Part shown: positions 52,051 to 61,664 of the stretch, piece after piece
How positions within the stretch are numbered: the stretch's first letter is position 1
How the letters are laid out: each line of letters begins with the position of its first letter
Assembly: GCF_001545035.1 (NCBI RefSeq)
Contig: NZ_FCOJ02000001.1
Span: forward strand, 291,091-355,090
Source of the DNA: Caballeronia glebae
GTDB lineage: Bacteria > Pseudomonadota > Gammaproteobacteria > Burkholderiales > Burkholderiaceae
Direction of reading: 5' to 3'
DNA: 64,000 bases
The notes under the pieces: model-generated
Seen by the model: only the letters and a program-made list of their open reading frames with translations
The model's database searches: none
What the model was told of the DNA's origin: nothing
Made by a program: the position numbers and the translations under genes

Positions 52051-52317
52051 TCAGCGCAGGTAACGCTCCGCATTGGGAGCAAAGTTCGGATAGCCCGGTT
52101 GAGTGCGATAAACGCTCGCGCCGGTATAGATGCCTTCCTTGATATCGAGGAAACTCCCGGGATAGCGCGCGTCTTGCTCTCCCGGACGATATCCGGCGCG
52201 CTCGGCTTTCACGAGGTCCTCGCGGACTTGCTGTCTTGTAAGGCCGTCCGATTGTGCGAGCGCTGCAAGCGGCGCCGCGATTAGAGCGAAGAGGGCAATG
52301 CGCGTGACGAACTTCAT
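52051..52317 (-). CDS. DUF4148 periplasmic protein, 88 aa
   Basis: Signal peptide MKFVTRIALFALIAAPLAALA, then the DUF4148 pattern SDGLTRQQVREDLVKAERAGYRP and a short Tyr/Pro-rich end. These small proteins are abundant in Burkholderiaceae and have no known role. Paralogue of the gene at 52547; same strand but separate, 230 bases apart. Confidence 0.88.
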   Translation of the reverse strand: MKFVTRIALFALIAAPLAALAQSDGLTRQQVREDLVKAERAGYRPGEQDARYPGSFLDIKEGIYTGASVYRTQPGYPNFAPNAERYLR

Positions 52318-52546
52318 AGCGGACTCCTCATACCGTTAATGGGATGAACGCGACCGTGCGACGCGAATGCGGTGTGCGAACAGCCGCGCAGCGATTGTAG
52401 GTAGCCGGAATCGACACGCTTAGCTTACTCGGATGATGTATCGAACGAACGCGCGAAATGCGCGAGAAGCGTAGGTGAAGCGAGACGGCGCGGGATCGTT
52501 GGCGTTCGGCGAAAGCCGCGCGTGTCTCGTGAAGAAGCGTGCGTTA

Positions 52547-52825
52547 TTACGGGGTCTGTCCGAGCGGCGTCGTCGACATCGTGCGTCCCGAAGACGATGA
52601 GCCGTCCGTGGACGCGCCATATGCGCCTTGCGCGCTGACCTTCGCTTCGGCTGCCTGGATGTCGGTCGGATAGAACGCATCGCGCTCGGACGGGTTGTAG
52701 CCTGCTTGTTCGACGCGTTGCAGGTCCTGCCTGACCTGCGCGCGCGTGAGGCCGTCGGATTGTGCGAGCGCGGCCAGCGGCGCGCAGGCAATGGCGATTA
52801 CAGCGAGACGGGTGACTAGTTTCAT
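52547..52825 (-). CDS. DUF4148 periplasmic protein, 92 aa
   Basis: Signal peptide MKLVTRLAVIAIACAPLAALA, then SDGLTRAQVRQDLQRVEQAGYNP, and a Ser/Thr/Gly-rich C-terminus. ATG 52825 chosen because the signal peptide begins there; the frame is open 81 bases further upstream. Paralogue of the gene at 52051, with a different tail. Confidence 0.87.
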   Translation of the reverse strand: MKLVTRLAVIAIACAPLAALAQSDGLTRAQVRQDLQRVEQAGYNPSERDAFYPTDIQAAEAKVSAQGAYGASTDGSSSSGRTMSTTPLGQTP

Positions 52826-53086
52826 GGCGTACTCCTCATGCGGGTGAAGGATGAACGCGGCGTGCGGTTGCGCGATATGCAGCGTCGGCACGCTTACCAC
52901 AGCCACCCCTGAATTCTATTTGTCGGACCGTGACGAGATGCTGGCCATCAGATGACGTTATGGTCAGATTGGAGCGCGCACTGAACGTGCAGTGAGACGC
53001 ATCGAAGGGCCGTCTGTGAGCGCACGCAGCCGGTGATAGACTCGCCCGCGTGACGCGCATTGCAAGCTGCCTGAATAACATCGTTT

Positions 53087-53103
53087 CGCGGATGTTATCC
53101 GCG
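53087..53103. promoter_or_regulatory. Inverted repeat upstream of the Nramp gene
   Basis: CGCGGAT, GTT, ATCCGCG (53087-53103): perfect 7-bp arms, with outer TTT and AAA nearly continuing the symmetry. A candidate metal-regulator operator (MntR or Fur type) or leader hairpin, 42 bases before the start codon. Confidence 0.5.
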
Positions 53104-53144
53104 TGAAATGTTTGTGCCCGATACCGCTATCAGGAACCGATAAC

Positions 53145-54476
53145 TTGCCGTTCAATCTGCCGACCACGGCCACCGCGCCGTTTTGCCCATCGGAAGTCAA
53201 AGGCTCCGTCGCCGTTTCGCCGGGCGCACCGTTCTGGAAAAAGCTTTTGCAATTCGCGGGCCCCGGCTTGCTTATTTCCATCGGGTATATGGACCCCGGC
53301 AACTGGGCGACGGATATCGAAGCCGGTTCCCGTTATGGCTATGGCCTGCTTTTCGTCGTCGTGTTGTCCAGTCTCGCGGCGATGGTGCTGCAAGTTCTTT
53401 CGATGCGGCTCGGCATCGTCACGGGGAAAGATCTCGCGCAGTTATCGCGCGAGCGTTATACGAAGCCGGTCGCAAATGTGCAATGGATGCTCGCGGAGTT
53501 ATCGATCATCGCGTGCGATCTCGCGGAAGTGCTCGGCGGCGCGCTTGCATTTCATTTGCTATTCGGCGTTTCATTGATTTGGGGCGTGGTGCTCACCGCA
53601 TTCGACACGCTCATCGTGCTTGGCTTGAAAGGCAAGAACTTCCGCGATCTCGAAGCAATCATGTTGGGGCTCATCGCGACGATCGGCGTGGGTTATATCG
53701 TCGAGCTCGTGCTCGTCAAGCCGCATTGGCCTTCGGTTGCGGCCGGGCTCGTGCCTTCGATTCATGCGTTGCGCGATCGCGAGCCGCTTTATCTCGCGAT
53801 AGGGATTCTCGGCGCGACCGTGATGCCGCATAACCTGTATCTCCATTCTTCGATCGTGCAGACGCGCGTGGTGAATCGCGATGCGAAGAGTCTTGCATCG
53901 GCAATCAATCTTTCGCGGCTCGATACCATCTTGTCGCTCGTACTCGCGCTGCTGATCAATGCGGCGATCCTGATTCTCGCGGCATCGGCGTTTCATGCGA
54001 CGGGACACACGCAAGTGACCGAGATCGAAGACGCGTACAAGTTGCTTGCGCCTATCGTGGGGACCGGACTTGCCGCGATTCTTTTCGCGGTGACGCTGTT
54101 CGCATCGGGGCAAAGCTCGACGTTCACCGGCACCATTGCGGGGCAGGTGATCATGGAAGGATTTCTGCAACTGAAGATTCCATGTTATCAGCGCAGATTC
54201 ATCACGCGCGCCCTGGCGCTCGTGCCGGCGTTGATCGGCGTGTATGCGATGGGCAACGGCGCGGTCGGCAAGCTGCTCGTCGCGAGTCAGGTCGTGCTGA
54301 GCTTGCAGTTGCCGTTCGCGCTTTATCCGCTGATCCGGATGACGAGCGACCGAGGCCTGATGGGGACGTTCGCGAACAAGCCGCATATGAAGCTCGTCGC
54401 GTGGGCGTTATTTGTCGTGATTAGCGCGGCGAATGTGTGGCTGGTGGTGCAGACGGTCGCGGATTGGATCGGCTGA
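53145..54476 (+). CDS. mntH: Nramp-family divalent metal transporter
   Basis: 443 residues, eleven or so membrane helices. Metal site motifs MDPGNWATD and MPHNLYLHSS are intact, so it should import Mn(II) or Fe(II) with protons. TTG 53145 is chosen because AGGAA lies eight bases upstream and the sequence from there (PFNLPTTATAPF) looks like related N-termini; GTG 53103 would add 14 odd residues. Confidence 0.9.
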   Translation: MPFNLPTTATAPFCPSEVKGSVAVSPGAPFWKKLLQFAGPGLLISIGYMDPGNWATDIEAGSRYGYGLLFVVVLSSLAAMVLQVLSMRLGIVTGKDLAQLSRERYTKPVANVQWMLAELSIIACDLAEVLGGALAFHLLFGVSLIWGVVLTAFDTLIVLGLKGKNFRDLEAIMLGLIATIGVGYIVELVLVKPHWPSVAAGLVPSIHALRDREPLYLAIGILGATVMPHNLYLHSSIVQTRVVNRDAKSLASAINLSRLDTILSLVLALLINAAILILAASAFHATGHTQVTEIEDAYKLLAPIVGTGLAAILFAVTLFASGQSSTFTGTIAGQVIMEGFLQLKIPCYQRRFITRALALVPALIGVYAMGNGAVGKLLVASQVVLSLQLPFALYPLIRMTSDRGLMGTFANKPHMKLVAWALFVVISAANVWLVVQTVADWIG

Positions 54477-54481
54477 AACGA

Positions 54482-54517
54482 AAAGCGCCATGCACGGTTC
54501 AATGTGCATGGCGCTTT
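54482..54517. terminator. Bidirectional terminator between mntH and motB
   Basis: AAAGCGCCATGCAC and GTGCATGGCGCTTT form a perfect 14-bp stem around an 8-base loop. It serves both convergent genes. Confidence 0.88.
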
Positions 54518-54536
54518 GGAAAGCCGCGAGCGTTGC

Positions 54537-55517
54537 TTACTTCACCACCGCAACCGGCGCATTCGATTTGGCCGCTACCGTTGCGGGAATCGCCGTATCG
54601 ACGGGTCGCGTTTCATCGACGGTTGTTCTTCCGCCGTCGCGGAAAAACGCCTGCTCGGCCGCCTTGTTCAGAACGAGGATACTGATGCGCCGATTCGTCG
54701 GCTCATCGGCGACGTCCTTGTTGAGCGGCAGCACGTCGGCAAGTCCGCGCACCTGCAGCACCTTGCTTTCCTTCATTCCGCCCGCGACGAGCGCGCGCCT
54801 TGCGGCATTCGCCCGCTCGCTGGAAAGCTCCCAGTTCGAATAACCGGCCTGACCGCCGGAATAGGCCACCGCATCCGTGTGACCCGCGATCGACACGCGG
54901 TTATCGACATCGTTCATCGACGCGCCGATGTTAGTGAGAATCGTCGTCACATAGCTTTCGAGCTTCGAGCTGCCTGAAGCGAACATAGGCCGCTTGAGCG
55001 AATCGACGATCTCGATGCGCAAGCCTTCGCTCGTAATCGCGATGCGAATCTGATCCTTGAACGCCCGCAACGCAGGCATCTGTTCGATGAGTGCCATTAG
55101 CTTCTGCTTGAGTTGCTGCAGCTTCTGCAAGTCATCCATTGCGACGGCCGCGCGCGCGATCGACTGCGGCACCGGCTGCGCCTGGCTCTTCTTGCCTTCG
55201 CCCGGACGCGTGCTCGACAGATCCTTGCCGCCGCCCGTGATGACGCTCGTATGGGCCGATGCGCCGCCATCGTTGCCGAACAACGCGGAGAGCGGCGTGT
55301 TGAAGTACTGTTCGATGCCTTCCTTGTCGTACTTCGAGGTCGAGCCGAGCAGCCACATCAACAGGAAGAACGCCATCATCGCGGTGACGAAGTCGGCGTA
55401 GGCGATCTTCCATGCGCCGCCATGATGCCCGTGTCCATGCGCTTTCTTCTTGCGCTTGACGACGACAGTCGGCGCAAGCACCGACTGCAGCGGATCGCGT
55501 GACGGTTTTTCAGCCAT
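54537..55517 (-). CDS. motB: Flagellar motor stator protein MotB
   Basis: 326 residues: basic N-terminus, one membrane helix with the proton-carrying Asp42 in YADFVTAMMAFFLLMW, and an OmpA-like peptidoglycan-binding domain (about 175-285; AGHTDAVAYSG, NWELSSERANAARRAL). It anchors the stator to the wall. Follows motA by 30 bases. Confidence 0.95.
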   Translation of the reverse strand: MAEKPSRDPLQSVLAPTVVVKRKKKAHGHGHHGGAWKIAYADFVTAMMAFFLLMWLLGSTSKYDKEGIEQYFNTPLSALFGNDGGASAHTSVITGGGKDLSSTRPGEGKKSQAQPVPQSIARAAVAMDDLQKLQQLKQKLMALIEQMPALRAFKDQIRIAITSEGLRIEIVDSLKRPMFASGSSKLESYVTTILTNIGASMNDVDNRVSIAGHTDAVAYSGGQAGYSNWELSSERANAARRALVAGGMKESKVLQVRGLADVLPLNKDVADEPTNRRISILVLNKAAEQAFFRDGGRTTVDETRPVDTAIPATVAAKSNAPVAVVK

Positions 55518-55547
55518 GAGCGTAAGTCCTTTGCGTGCCCGATAACA

Positions 55548-56420
55548 TCACGAAGCCGACTTCGGCATCTTGGTGGCGCGCACCGCGTCGTCGAGTTCCT
55601 TGAAGCTCGGACGATCGGCGGTGAAGAGCACCTTGCGGCCGAATTCGACGGCCACCGTCGGCGCATAGCCGTTCATCGATGCGAGCAGCACGGACTTCAC
55701 GCACTGGAACGGCTTCGCTTCGGCGGCGCCCTTCGCGTTGAGCAAATCCGCGAGCGGACCGATGAAGCCATACGCCAGCAGAATGCCGAGGAACGTGCCG
55801 ACGAGCGCGCCCGCGATCATCTCGCCGAGCACGGCGGGCGCGGCGCCGACCGAGCCCATCGTGTGCACGACGCCCATCACGGCTGCGACGATACCGAACG
55901 CGGGCAAGCCGTCCGCCATCTTCTGGATCGCGTTCGCGGCGACCGTGCTTTCCGTGTGATGCGTTTCGAGTTCCTCGTCCATCAGATCCTGCATTTCGAG
56001 CGCGTTGACATTGCCCGCCGACATCATGCGCAAATAGTCGACGATGAAATCGAGCAGATGATGATCGGCCATCACGTGCTCGTATTTCTGAAAGAGCGGG
56101 CTGGCCTCGGGCGCATCGACATCGGCTTCGAGCGCCATCATGCCTTCCTTGCGCGCCTTCTGAAGCAGTTCGTAGAGCAACGCGATCAGCGTGAGGTATT
56201 TCTCTTTCGTGTAGCCGCCGCCCTTGAACGCCTTCGGGATGGATTGCAGCGTCTTCTTGAGCGTCGCGGTCGGGTTCGATACGACGAACGCGCCGATCGC
56301 CGCGCCGAAAATGCACAGCAGCTCGAACGGTTGCACGAGGGCGGCGAGGTGGCCGCCGACGCCGATGAAGCTTCCGATCACCGAGCCGATGACCAACACC
56401 CATCCGATGATGACAAACAT
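55548..56420 (-). CDS. motA: Flagellar motor stator protein MotA
   Basis: 290 residues, four membrane helices (first from MFVIIGWVLVIGSVIGSF). The cytoplasmic loop carries the charged YTKEKYLTLIALLYELLQKARKEG that meets FliG. ATG 56420 is the family start; the frame is open 60 bases further but unlike MotA. motAB are not flanked by flhDC or che genes here. Confidence 0.95.
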   Translation of the reverse strand: MFVIIGWVLVIGSVIGSFIGVGGHLAALVQPFELLCIFGAAIGAFVVSNPTATLKKTLQSIPKAFKGGGYTKEKYLTLIALLYELLQKARKEGMMALEADVDAPEASPLFQKYEHVMADHHLLDFIVDYLRMMSAGNVNALEMQDLMDEELETHHTESTVAANAIQKMADGLPAFGIVAAVMGVVHTMGSVGAAPAVLGEMIAGALVGTFLGILLAYGFIGPLADLLNAKGAAEAKPFQCVKSVLLASMNGYAPTVAVEFGRKVLFTADRPSFKELDDAVRATKMPKSAS

Positions 56421-56681
56421 GATTTCTCCGCAAAAGTCCGGGCGTCGCGGGCCGTGCGTGCTCGGGATTGAGGCGCGCACGGCTCGCGACGCATTGTTCG
56501 CTTGTTGTGGGGCTTATCGGCTCGGAAGCGCGGGAGATTTAGGGTGTCGCGCGCAAGTTTTTCTGCGCAAAGGTTTGCGCAGTAAATCTTACGTTCGTTC
56601 GCAATGCGGACAAACGCCCGTCCAGCCGATTACGTTCGAGGTAATGGATTGCGTGCGCGCGCTTCGTCTAACATCGGTAGC

Positions 56682-57500
56682 ATGAACTCGACCCTTGTTT
56701 ATCCCGAAGCACAATCGAGCGTGGGCGCGCTACTGCGCGAATGGCGTCAGCGCCGGCGCATGAGCCAGCTCGATCTCGCGGGCGTCGCGGACGTGTCCAC
56801 GCGTCATTTGAGCTTCGTCGAATCGGGCCGCTCGCTGCCGAGCAGGGAGATGCTGATGCGCCTCGCCGAGCAGCTCGACGTGCCGCTGCGCGAGCGCAAC
56901 ACGCTGCTCGTCGCGGCCGGTTATGCGCCGCTCTATCGCGAGCGCGCGCTGGCCGATCCGCAACTTGCCGCGGCGCGGCGCGCGGTCGATCTCGTGTTGA
57001 AAGGGCACGAGCCGTATCCCGCGCTCGCCGTCGATCGTCACTGGACGATGGTCGCGGCGAATGCGGCTTTCGCGCCGCTCGTCGCGTCGGCGCATGCGGA
57101 GTTGCTGGCGGCGCCGGTCAACGTGTTGCGCCTATCGATGCATCCCCAAGGTCTCGCCGATGCCATCGACAACTGGCACGAGTGGCGCGCTCATTTGCTC
57201 GCGCGGCTGCGTCGGCAGATCGAAGTGTCGGGCGATGCGACGCTCGTCGCGCTCTTCGCGGAACTGGAGGCGTATCCCGCGCCGCTGCACACGGCCCACG
57301 CGCCGCGCGGCGAGACCGATCCGGTCGTCGTGCCCTTGCGCATGCGCACGCAGCATGGCGTGCTGTCGTTCTTCAGCACGACGACGATTTTCGGCACGCC
57401 CGTCGACATCACCTTGTCGGAGCTTGCGATCGAAGCCTTCTTTCCCGCCGACGACGCGACCGCCGCCATCCTTCGCGAACTCGCCGAAGCAAGACGTTGA
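56682..57500 (+). CDS. XRE-family regulator with MmyB-like ligand domain
   Basis: 272 residues. N-terminal helix-turn-helix (about 14-70; LREWRQRRRMSQLDLAGVADVSTRHLSFVESG) and the MmyB-like domain (about 100-270; VDRHWTMVAANAAF, LRLSMHPQGLA). Such proteins often control neighbouring redox or lipid genes. The ATG at 56682 gives the usual length. Target not evident from neighbours. Confidence 0.88.
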   Translation: MNSTLVYPEAQSSVGALLREWRQRRRMSQLDLAGVADVSTRHLSFVESGRSLPSREMLMRLAEQLDVPLRERNTLLVAAGYAPLYRERALADPQLAAARRAVDLVLKGHEPYPALAVDRHWTMVAANAAFAPLVASAHAELLAAPVNVLRLSMHPQGLADAIDNWHEWRAHLLARLRRQIEVSGDATLVALFAELEAYPAPLHTAHAPRGETDPVVVPLRMRTQHGVLSFFSTTTIFGTPVDITLSELAIEAFFPADDATAAILRELAEARR

Positions 57501-57631
57501 GCTTGCGTCGCCGCGCGCATGCTTACAGAATTGAACCTAGTCGGGATGCGCGGATCAATGAGTAAGCATGCTGCGCGCTAAATGGCGGGCGGCCTGTGTC
57601 AGTTTTTGTCCAACTAACGCGGAAGGCAGCG

Positions 57632-57904
57632 ATGATTCAAACATTCGAGCAAGTGATCGGCGGGCAAACGATGCAGTTCTGCGCCAGCCTCGCGGAAGGC
57701 GGCGGCCCGGCGCGCGTCATCATCAGCCGGGCGGATTCGGCGGAGTCGCTCGTGATCGTCGAAGCCGATGGCATCATCGGCGCGATCAAGGCGGAAGTGG
57801 AAGCGCCCGATACACTCGTCGCCGATGCCGTGCGCAAGGCGCAGCAGGAAGCGCTGATCGAGCGCGCGCTGGAAACCGGCGCCGTGCAGACGACGAGCCT
57901 ATAG
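57632..57904 (+). CDS. Hypothetical protein, 90 aa
   Basis: Small soluble protein (MIQTFEQVIGGQTMQFCASLAEG...), no signal peptide or named domain. It alternates hydrophobic strands and a helical end, so a compact alpha/beta fold is likely. GGAAGG precedes the ATG. Followed by a strong terminator, hence a single-gene unit. Confidence 0.65.
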   Translation: MIQTFEQVIGGQTMQFCASLAEGGGPARVIISRADSAESLVIVEADGIIGAIKAEVEAPDTLVADAVRKAQQEALIERALETGAVQTTSL

Positions 57905-57931
57905 CTCTTCAGTCAGCACGTGCCAGCAAAA

Positions 57932-57964
57932 ATGCCCGCGCGGCTTTCTCGGCCGCGCGGGCAT
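57932..57964 (+). terminator. Intrinsic terminator
   Basis: ATGCCCGCGCGG, 9-base loop, CCGCGCGGGCAT (57932-57964), then CGTTTT. It follows the 90-residue hypothetical gene. Confidence 0.85.
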
Positions 57965-57995
57965 CGTTTTGTGCGCGCGACGATCCGTCAACGGC

Positions 57996-58163
57996 TCACA
58001 TGCGCGGCTCGCCGTTCTTCGGATCGGCGGGCACCATCGGCGTGGCGGAGTCGGGGCCGTCGGGCATGTCCGGATCTTCGGGATTCGCCGGGGCGTCGGG
58101 GTCGAGCAGCTTGTCCGGATCAGGTTCGAGCGGCTCGTCGGGGGAGCGGGGCATCGTCGACAT
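57996..58163 (-). CDS. Small acidic proline-rich protein, 55 aa
   Basis: Begins MSTMPRSPDEPLEPDPDK and continues with repeated Pro-Asp, Asp-Pro and Pro-Glu pairs; almost no hydrophobic residues, so probably unstructured. A GGAG site stands before the ATG at 58163. No function recognised. Confidence 0.6.
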   Translation of the reverse strand: MSTMPRSPDEPLEPDPDKLLDPDAPANPEDPDMPDGPDSATPMVPADPKNGEPRM

Positions 58164-58257
58164 GGTGTTCTCCTCAGGCAATTCGTGGCGCGCGCTGACG
58201 CGTTTTCCAGCGCTTCGCCCGAGCGTTGCAACGGTCGTTCCCGCTGCCGTTCATCGG

Positions 58258-59721
58258 TCATTCGGCGTTTTCCGGCAGCGAGCCACACGCGCGTTTCGGC
58301 TCTTCCGTTCTCCGGTTCGGCGGGTTGTTCACGTGACGCGCGATCAGCGCGGCGCACAACAGCAGCGCGACCGAAATCCCCGCCGACCAGCGCACCGCAG
58401 CGACGATGTGTTCCGCGCTCGCCGCGCCATCGCCGTGGGCCGCGAGCGCGCCGAACGCCGCGACGCCGATCGCGCCCGACGCCTGCCGCGCCGTGTTGAG
58501 CACCGCCGAAGCCGTGCCCGCGCGCGCCTGGCCGACCGTGCCGAGCAACGCGGTCGTCATGGCCGGAACCGCGAGTCCCATACCCGATGGAATCAGCAGG
58601 AAGGGCACGAGGAGCGCGGCTGTGGGCGTCGTCGTATCGACGAAGGCGAGCGCGGCGAAACCGGCGGCGTCGAGCAGCGCGCCGAAGATCATCGGGCCGC
58701 GCGAGCCGAAGCGCGCGACGACCGGACCGCTCGCCAGATTCGAGATCAGAAAGCCGCCCGTCAGCGGCAGGAACGCGAGGCCGGTTTGTAGCGGCGTATG
58801 GCCGAGCACACGCTGCAAATACAGGCTCAAAAGAAAGACGATTCCATAATAGGTGAGATTCACGCCGATGCCGAAGGCCACGGCCGCGCTGAAAGTTCGC
58901 TCGGCGAAGAGCGAGAGCGGCAGCATCGGCGCGCGGCTCCCGCGCTCGATTGCGACGAACGCGCCGCCCGCCGCCAGCGCCAGCACGAAAGCGCCGATCA
59001 CGAGCGGATGCGCTGGCCCGAGCGGGCGCAACTCGATCACCGCGCCGACGAGCGACGCCAGCGCGACGATCGCCAGCGCCTGGCCCGGCAAGTCGATGCC
59101 GCGTGCCTGCGCGACATCTTCGGTGCGCGCGGTTTTTATCCACGCGAGCGTCGCGACGATGCCGGCCGCGCAGATCGGCAGATTGACCCAGAAGATGCTG
59201 CGCCAGCCGAACGCCGCGATCAGCACGCCGCCCACGATCGGCCCCGCCGCGATCGACACCGCGCCCGCCGCCGTCCACAAGCCGACCGCACGCGCGCGCA
59301 GTCGCCGGTCATGGCCGCATGTGGCGTTCAGGAGCGCGAGCGAGTTCGGCAGCATCGCCGCCGCGCCGACGCCTTGCAGCGCGCGCGCCGCGATCAGTTG
59401 CGCCGCGTCGCGCGAAAAGGCGCACGCGAGCGATGCCAGCGCGAAGAGCGCAAGTCCGCCGAGGAACATGCGCCGCGCCCCGAAGCGATCGCCGAGCGAG
59501 CCGGCGGAGAGCATGAGCGCGGCGAAGGCGAGCGCGTAACTGTCGACGGTCCATTGCAGGCTCGCGACGCTCGCGCGCAGATCGTGGCCGATGCTCGCAA
59601 GCGCGACATTCACGATCGAGACGTCGAGTTGGGAAACGACGAAGCCGACGCTGGTCGCCGTCACGACGAGCATCTGCCGGGCGGACAGACGCGTTTCGGA
59701 TGAGGAAAGGTTCGAGTTCAT
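58258..59721 (-). CDS. MFS transporter, DHA2 (14-helix) drug-export type
   Basis: 487 residues with about fourteen membrane helices. The motif-A-like segment AGSLGDRFGARRMFLGG and SQLDVSIVNVALASIGHDL at helix 1 are typical of EmrB/QacA-type exporters. ATG 59721 is chosen; ATG 59730 is possible. Stands alone, so substrate unknown. Confidence 0.88.
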   Translation of the reverse strand: MNSNLSSSETRLSARQMLVVTATSVGFVVSQLDVSIVNVALASIGHDLRASVASLQWTVDSYALAFAALMLSAGSLGDRFGARRMFLGGLALFALASLACAFSRDAAQLIAARALQGVGAAAMLPNSLALLNATCGHDRRLRARAVGLWTAAGAVSIAAGPIVGGVLIAAFGWRSIFWVNLPICAAGIVATLAWIKTARTEDVAQARGIDLPGQALAIVALASLVGAVIELRPLGPAHPLVIGAFVLALAAGGAFVAIERGSRAPMLPLSLFAERTFSAAVAFGIGVNLTYYGIVFLLSLYLQRVLGHTPLQTGLAFLPLTGGFLISNLASGPVVARFGSRGPMIFGALLDAAGFAALAFVDTTTPTAALLVPFLLIPSGMGLAVPAMTTALLGTVGQARAGTASAVLNTARQASGAIGVAAFGALAAHGDGAASAEHIVAAVRWSAGISVALLLCAALIARHVNNPPNRRTEEPKRACGSLPENAE

Positions 59722-59789
59722 GCCGTCCATCGTAGGCGCGCCGCGCGATCGATGTTTCGGCGTGGGGTGAAACGTGAAAGCGCAATGAA

Positions 59790-59823
59790 AAATGGCGCAC
59801 CGCGTGTGAACGGTGCGCCATTT
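59790..59823. terminator. Terminator of the MHS transporter gene
   Basis: AAATGGCGCACCG and CGGTGCGCCATTT (59790-59802, 59811-59823) form a 13-bp stem with an 8-base loop; on the minus strand it is followed by T residues. Confidence 0.85.
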
Positions 59824-59845
59824 GCGCGAAAACGCTCGCGCCGAA

Positions 59846-61138
59846 TCAGGGCGTTTTCTTGATGAAAAGCGTTGTCAGCGCACCGACCGCGCACAGCGCG
59901 CCGACGTAGATCGCGGGCGCCATCGGGCTCGATTTCATCATCAGCGAGACGACGATCGGCGTGAGTCCGCCGAACACCGCATACGCGACGTTGTACGAAA
60001 ACGAGATCCCGGAAAAGCGCACGGCGGGCGGGAACGACTTGACCATCACGAACGGAATCGCGCCGATCACGCCGACGAAAAAGCCCGTGAGCGCGTACCA
60101 CGGCAGCAGCGCGGAGGCGTCGAGCGCAATCTGCTGGAACATCAGCCAGTACGACACGGCGAGCGCTACGCCGCCGACGAAGATCGTCTTGCCCGCGCCG
60201 ATGCGGCCCGCGAGCGCACCCGCCAGCACGCAGCCGATTGTGAGACACAGCGTCGCCGCGCAGTTCGCGACGAGCACTGTCGCCGGCGCGATGTGGAATT
60301 GCTTTTGCAGGAGCGTCGGCGTCATCAGGATCACGACGACGATCGCAGCCGAGAGCATCCACGTGAGCAGCATCGAAATGATGACGGCGCGGCCGTGATC
60401 GCGCAGCACGGCCTTGAGCGGGATTTCCGCGGCGAGCGACTTGCGCTTCTGCAACTCGGCGAAGACCGGCGTTTCATGCAGCCAGCGGCGCAGATAGACC
60501 GAGCACAGACCGAAGATGCCGCCGAGCAGAAAGGGCAGACGCCACGCGAAATCGGCGACTTCGGCCGGCGCGAACGTCTTGTTGATGCCCGTGGCGATCA
60601 GCGAGCCGAGCAGAATGCCCGCCGTCAGGCCGGCCGTGAGCGTGCCGCACGCGTAGCCGATATGACGGCCCGGCACGTGCTCCGACACGAACACCCACGC
60701 GCCCGGCACTTCTCCGCCGACCGCCGCGCCCTGCATCACGCGAAACGCAAGCAGCAGCACGGGCGCCATCAGGCCGATCGACGCATACGTGGGCAAGAGA
60801 CCCATCAGGAGCGTCGGCACGGACATCAGCAGCACGGAAAGCGTGAACATGCGCTTGCGTCCGAGCAGATCGCCGAAGTGCGCCATGACGATTCCACCGA
60901 GCGGGCGCGCGAGATAACCCGCCGCGAAGATGCCGAAAGTCTGCAATTGGCGCAGCCAGTCAGGAATCGACGGCGGAAAGAACAACTGGCCGATGACCGG
61001 CGCGAAAAACACGAAGATGATGAAGTCGTAGAACTCGAGCGCGCCGCCGAGCGCGGCGAGCGTGAGCGTCTTGTAATCGCCGCGCGTGAGCGCACGGCCG
61101 GCCGCGCGCGGGGCGTCGGACAGAGGTGTTGCCTGCAT
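59846..61138 (-). CDS. MHS-family MFS transporter (citrate/proline-betaine type)
   Basis: 430 residues, twelve helices. Metabolite-H+ symporter signatures: LEFYDFIIFVFFAPVIG, GYLARPLGGIVMAHFGDLLGRKRMFTLSV and RVMQGAAVGGEVPGAWVFVSE. It imports a small organic acid or compatible solute. Start ATG 61138. Substrate cannot be told from sequence alone. Confidence 0.88.
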   Translation of the reverse strand: MQATPLSDAPRAAGRALTRGDYKTLTLAALGGALEFYDFIIFVFFAPVIGQLFFPPSIPDWLRQLQTFGIFAAGYLARPLGGIVMAHFGDLLGRKRMFTLSVLLMSVPTLLMGLLPTYASIGLMAPVLLLAFRVMQGAAVGGEVPGAWVFVSEHVPGRHIGYACGTLTAGLTAGILLGSLIATGINKTFAPAEVADFAWRLPFLLGGIFGLCSVYLRRWLHETPVFAELQKRKSLAAEIPLKAVLRDHGRAVIISMLLTWMLSAAIVVVILMTPTLLQKQFHIAPATVLVANCAATLCLTIGCVLAGALAGRIGAGKTIFVGGVALAVSYWLMFQQIALDASALLPWYALTGFFVGVIGAIPFVMVKSFPPAVRFSGISFSYNVAYAVFGGLTPIVVSLMMKSSPMAPAIYVGALCAVGALTTLFIKKTP

Positions 61139-61664
61139 CGAAAAAAGAACCCGTGAGTGGAAAAGCCACGCGTGACGCGCGGTAGGACGAGGCTTTGCCC
61201 TGCGGGAGTGACTAAACGCGCCGGGTGGACGCGAAGCGAAAGTCCGGGCGCGAAACGGGAACGAAACGGCCAGAAACCAGCGGGCGCGGATTCGAAGCCG
61301 CCGCCCGTCATCCGCGCTGCGCGATGCGACGGACAGTCGCGGCGCAGCTTGCCACGCGACGTCTCGATAAAACGGCGGAAGCGGGAACTTTTGAGCCAAA
61401 GGCGGCATGTTACAGGATGAAAGCGAGCGCAAAAGCGAAAAGCCGTTCTATTTTCGAGATGGTTGCGCGTATCAGACGCCGCCGACTTCGTGCGCCGCGC
61501 AGTCACATGCGTTGACAATTCGGATGAGTCCGATGGGAAAGGGTCGCATGGCTGCCCAGAATTCGCAGCTTGAATATTCCCGTCTCATCCCGCGAGGAGA
61601 CGCCCGGCGGGCCCGGCAGTACGGCCTCCGCCCCATGTCCCTTGGACTCATCAGGTTAGACACC
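61139..61664. other. Divergent spacer, MHS transporter and response regulator
   Basis: About 525 bases. Frames are open here on both strands but have atypical composition, and no convincing start site precedes any of them. It should hold both promoters; I could not assign them. Confidence 0.4.
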
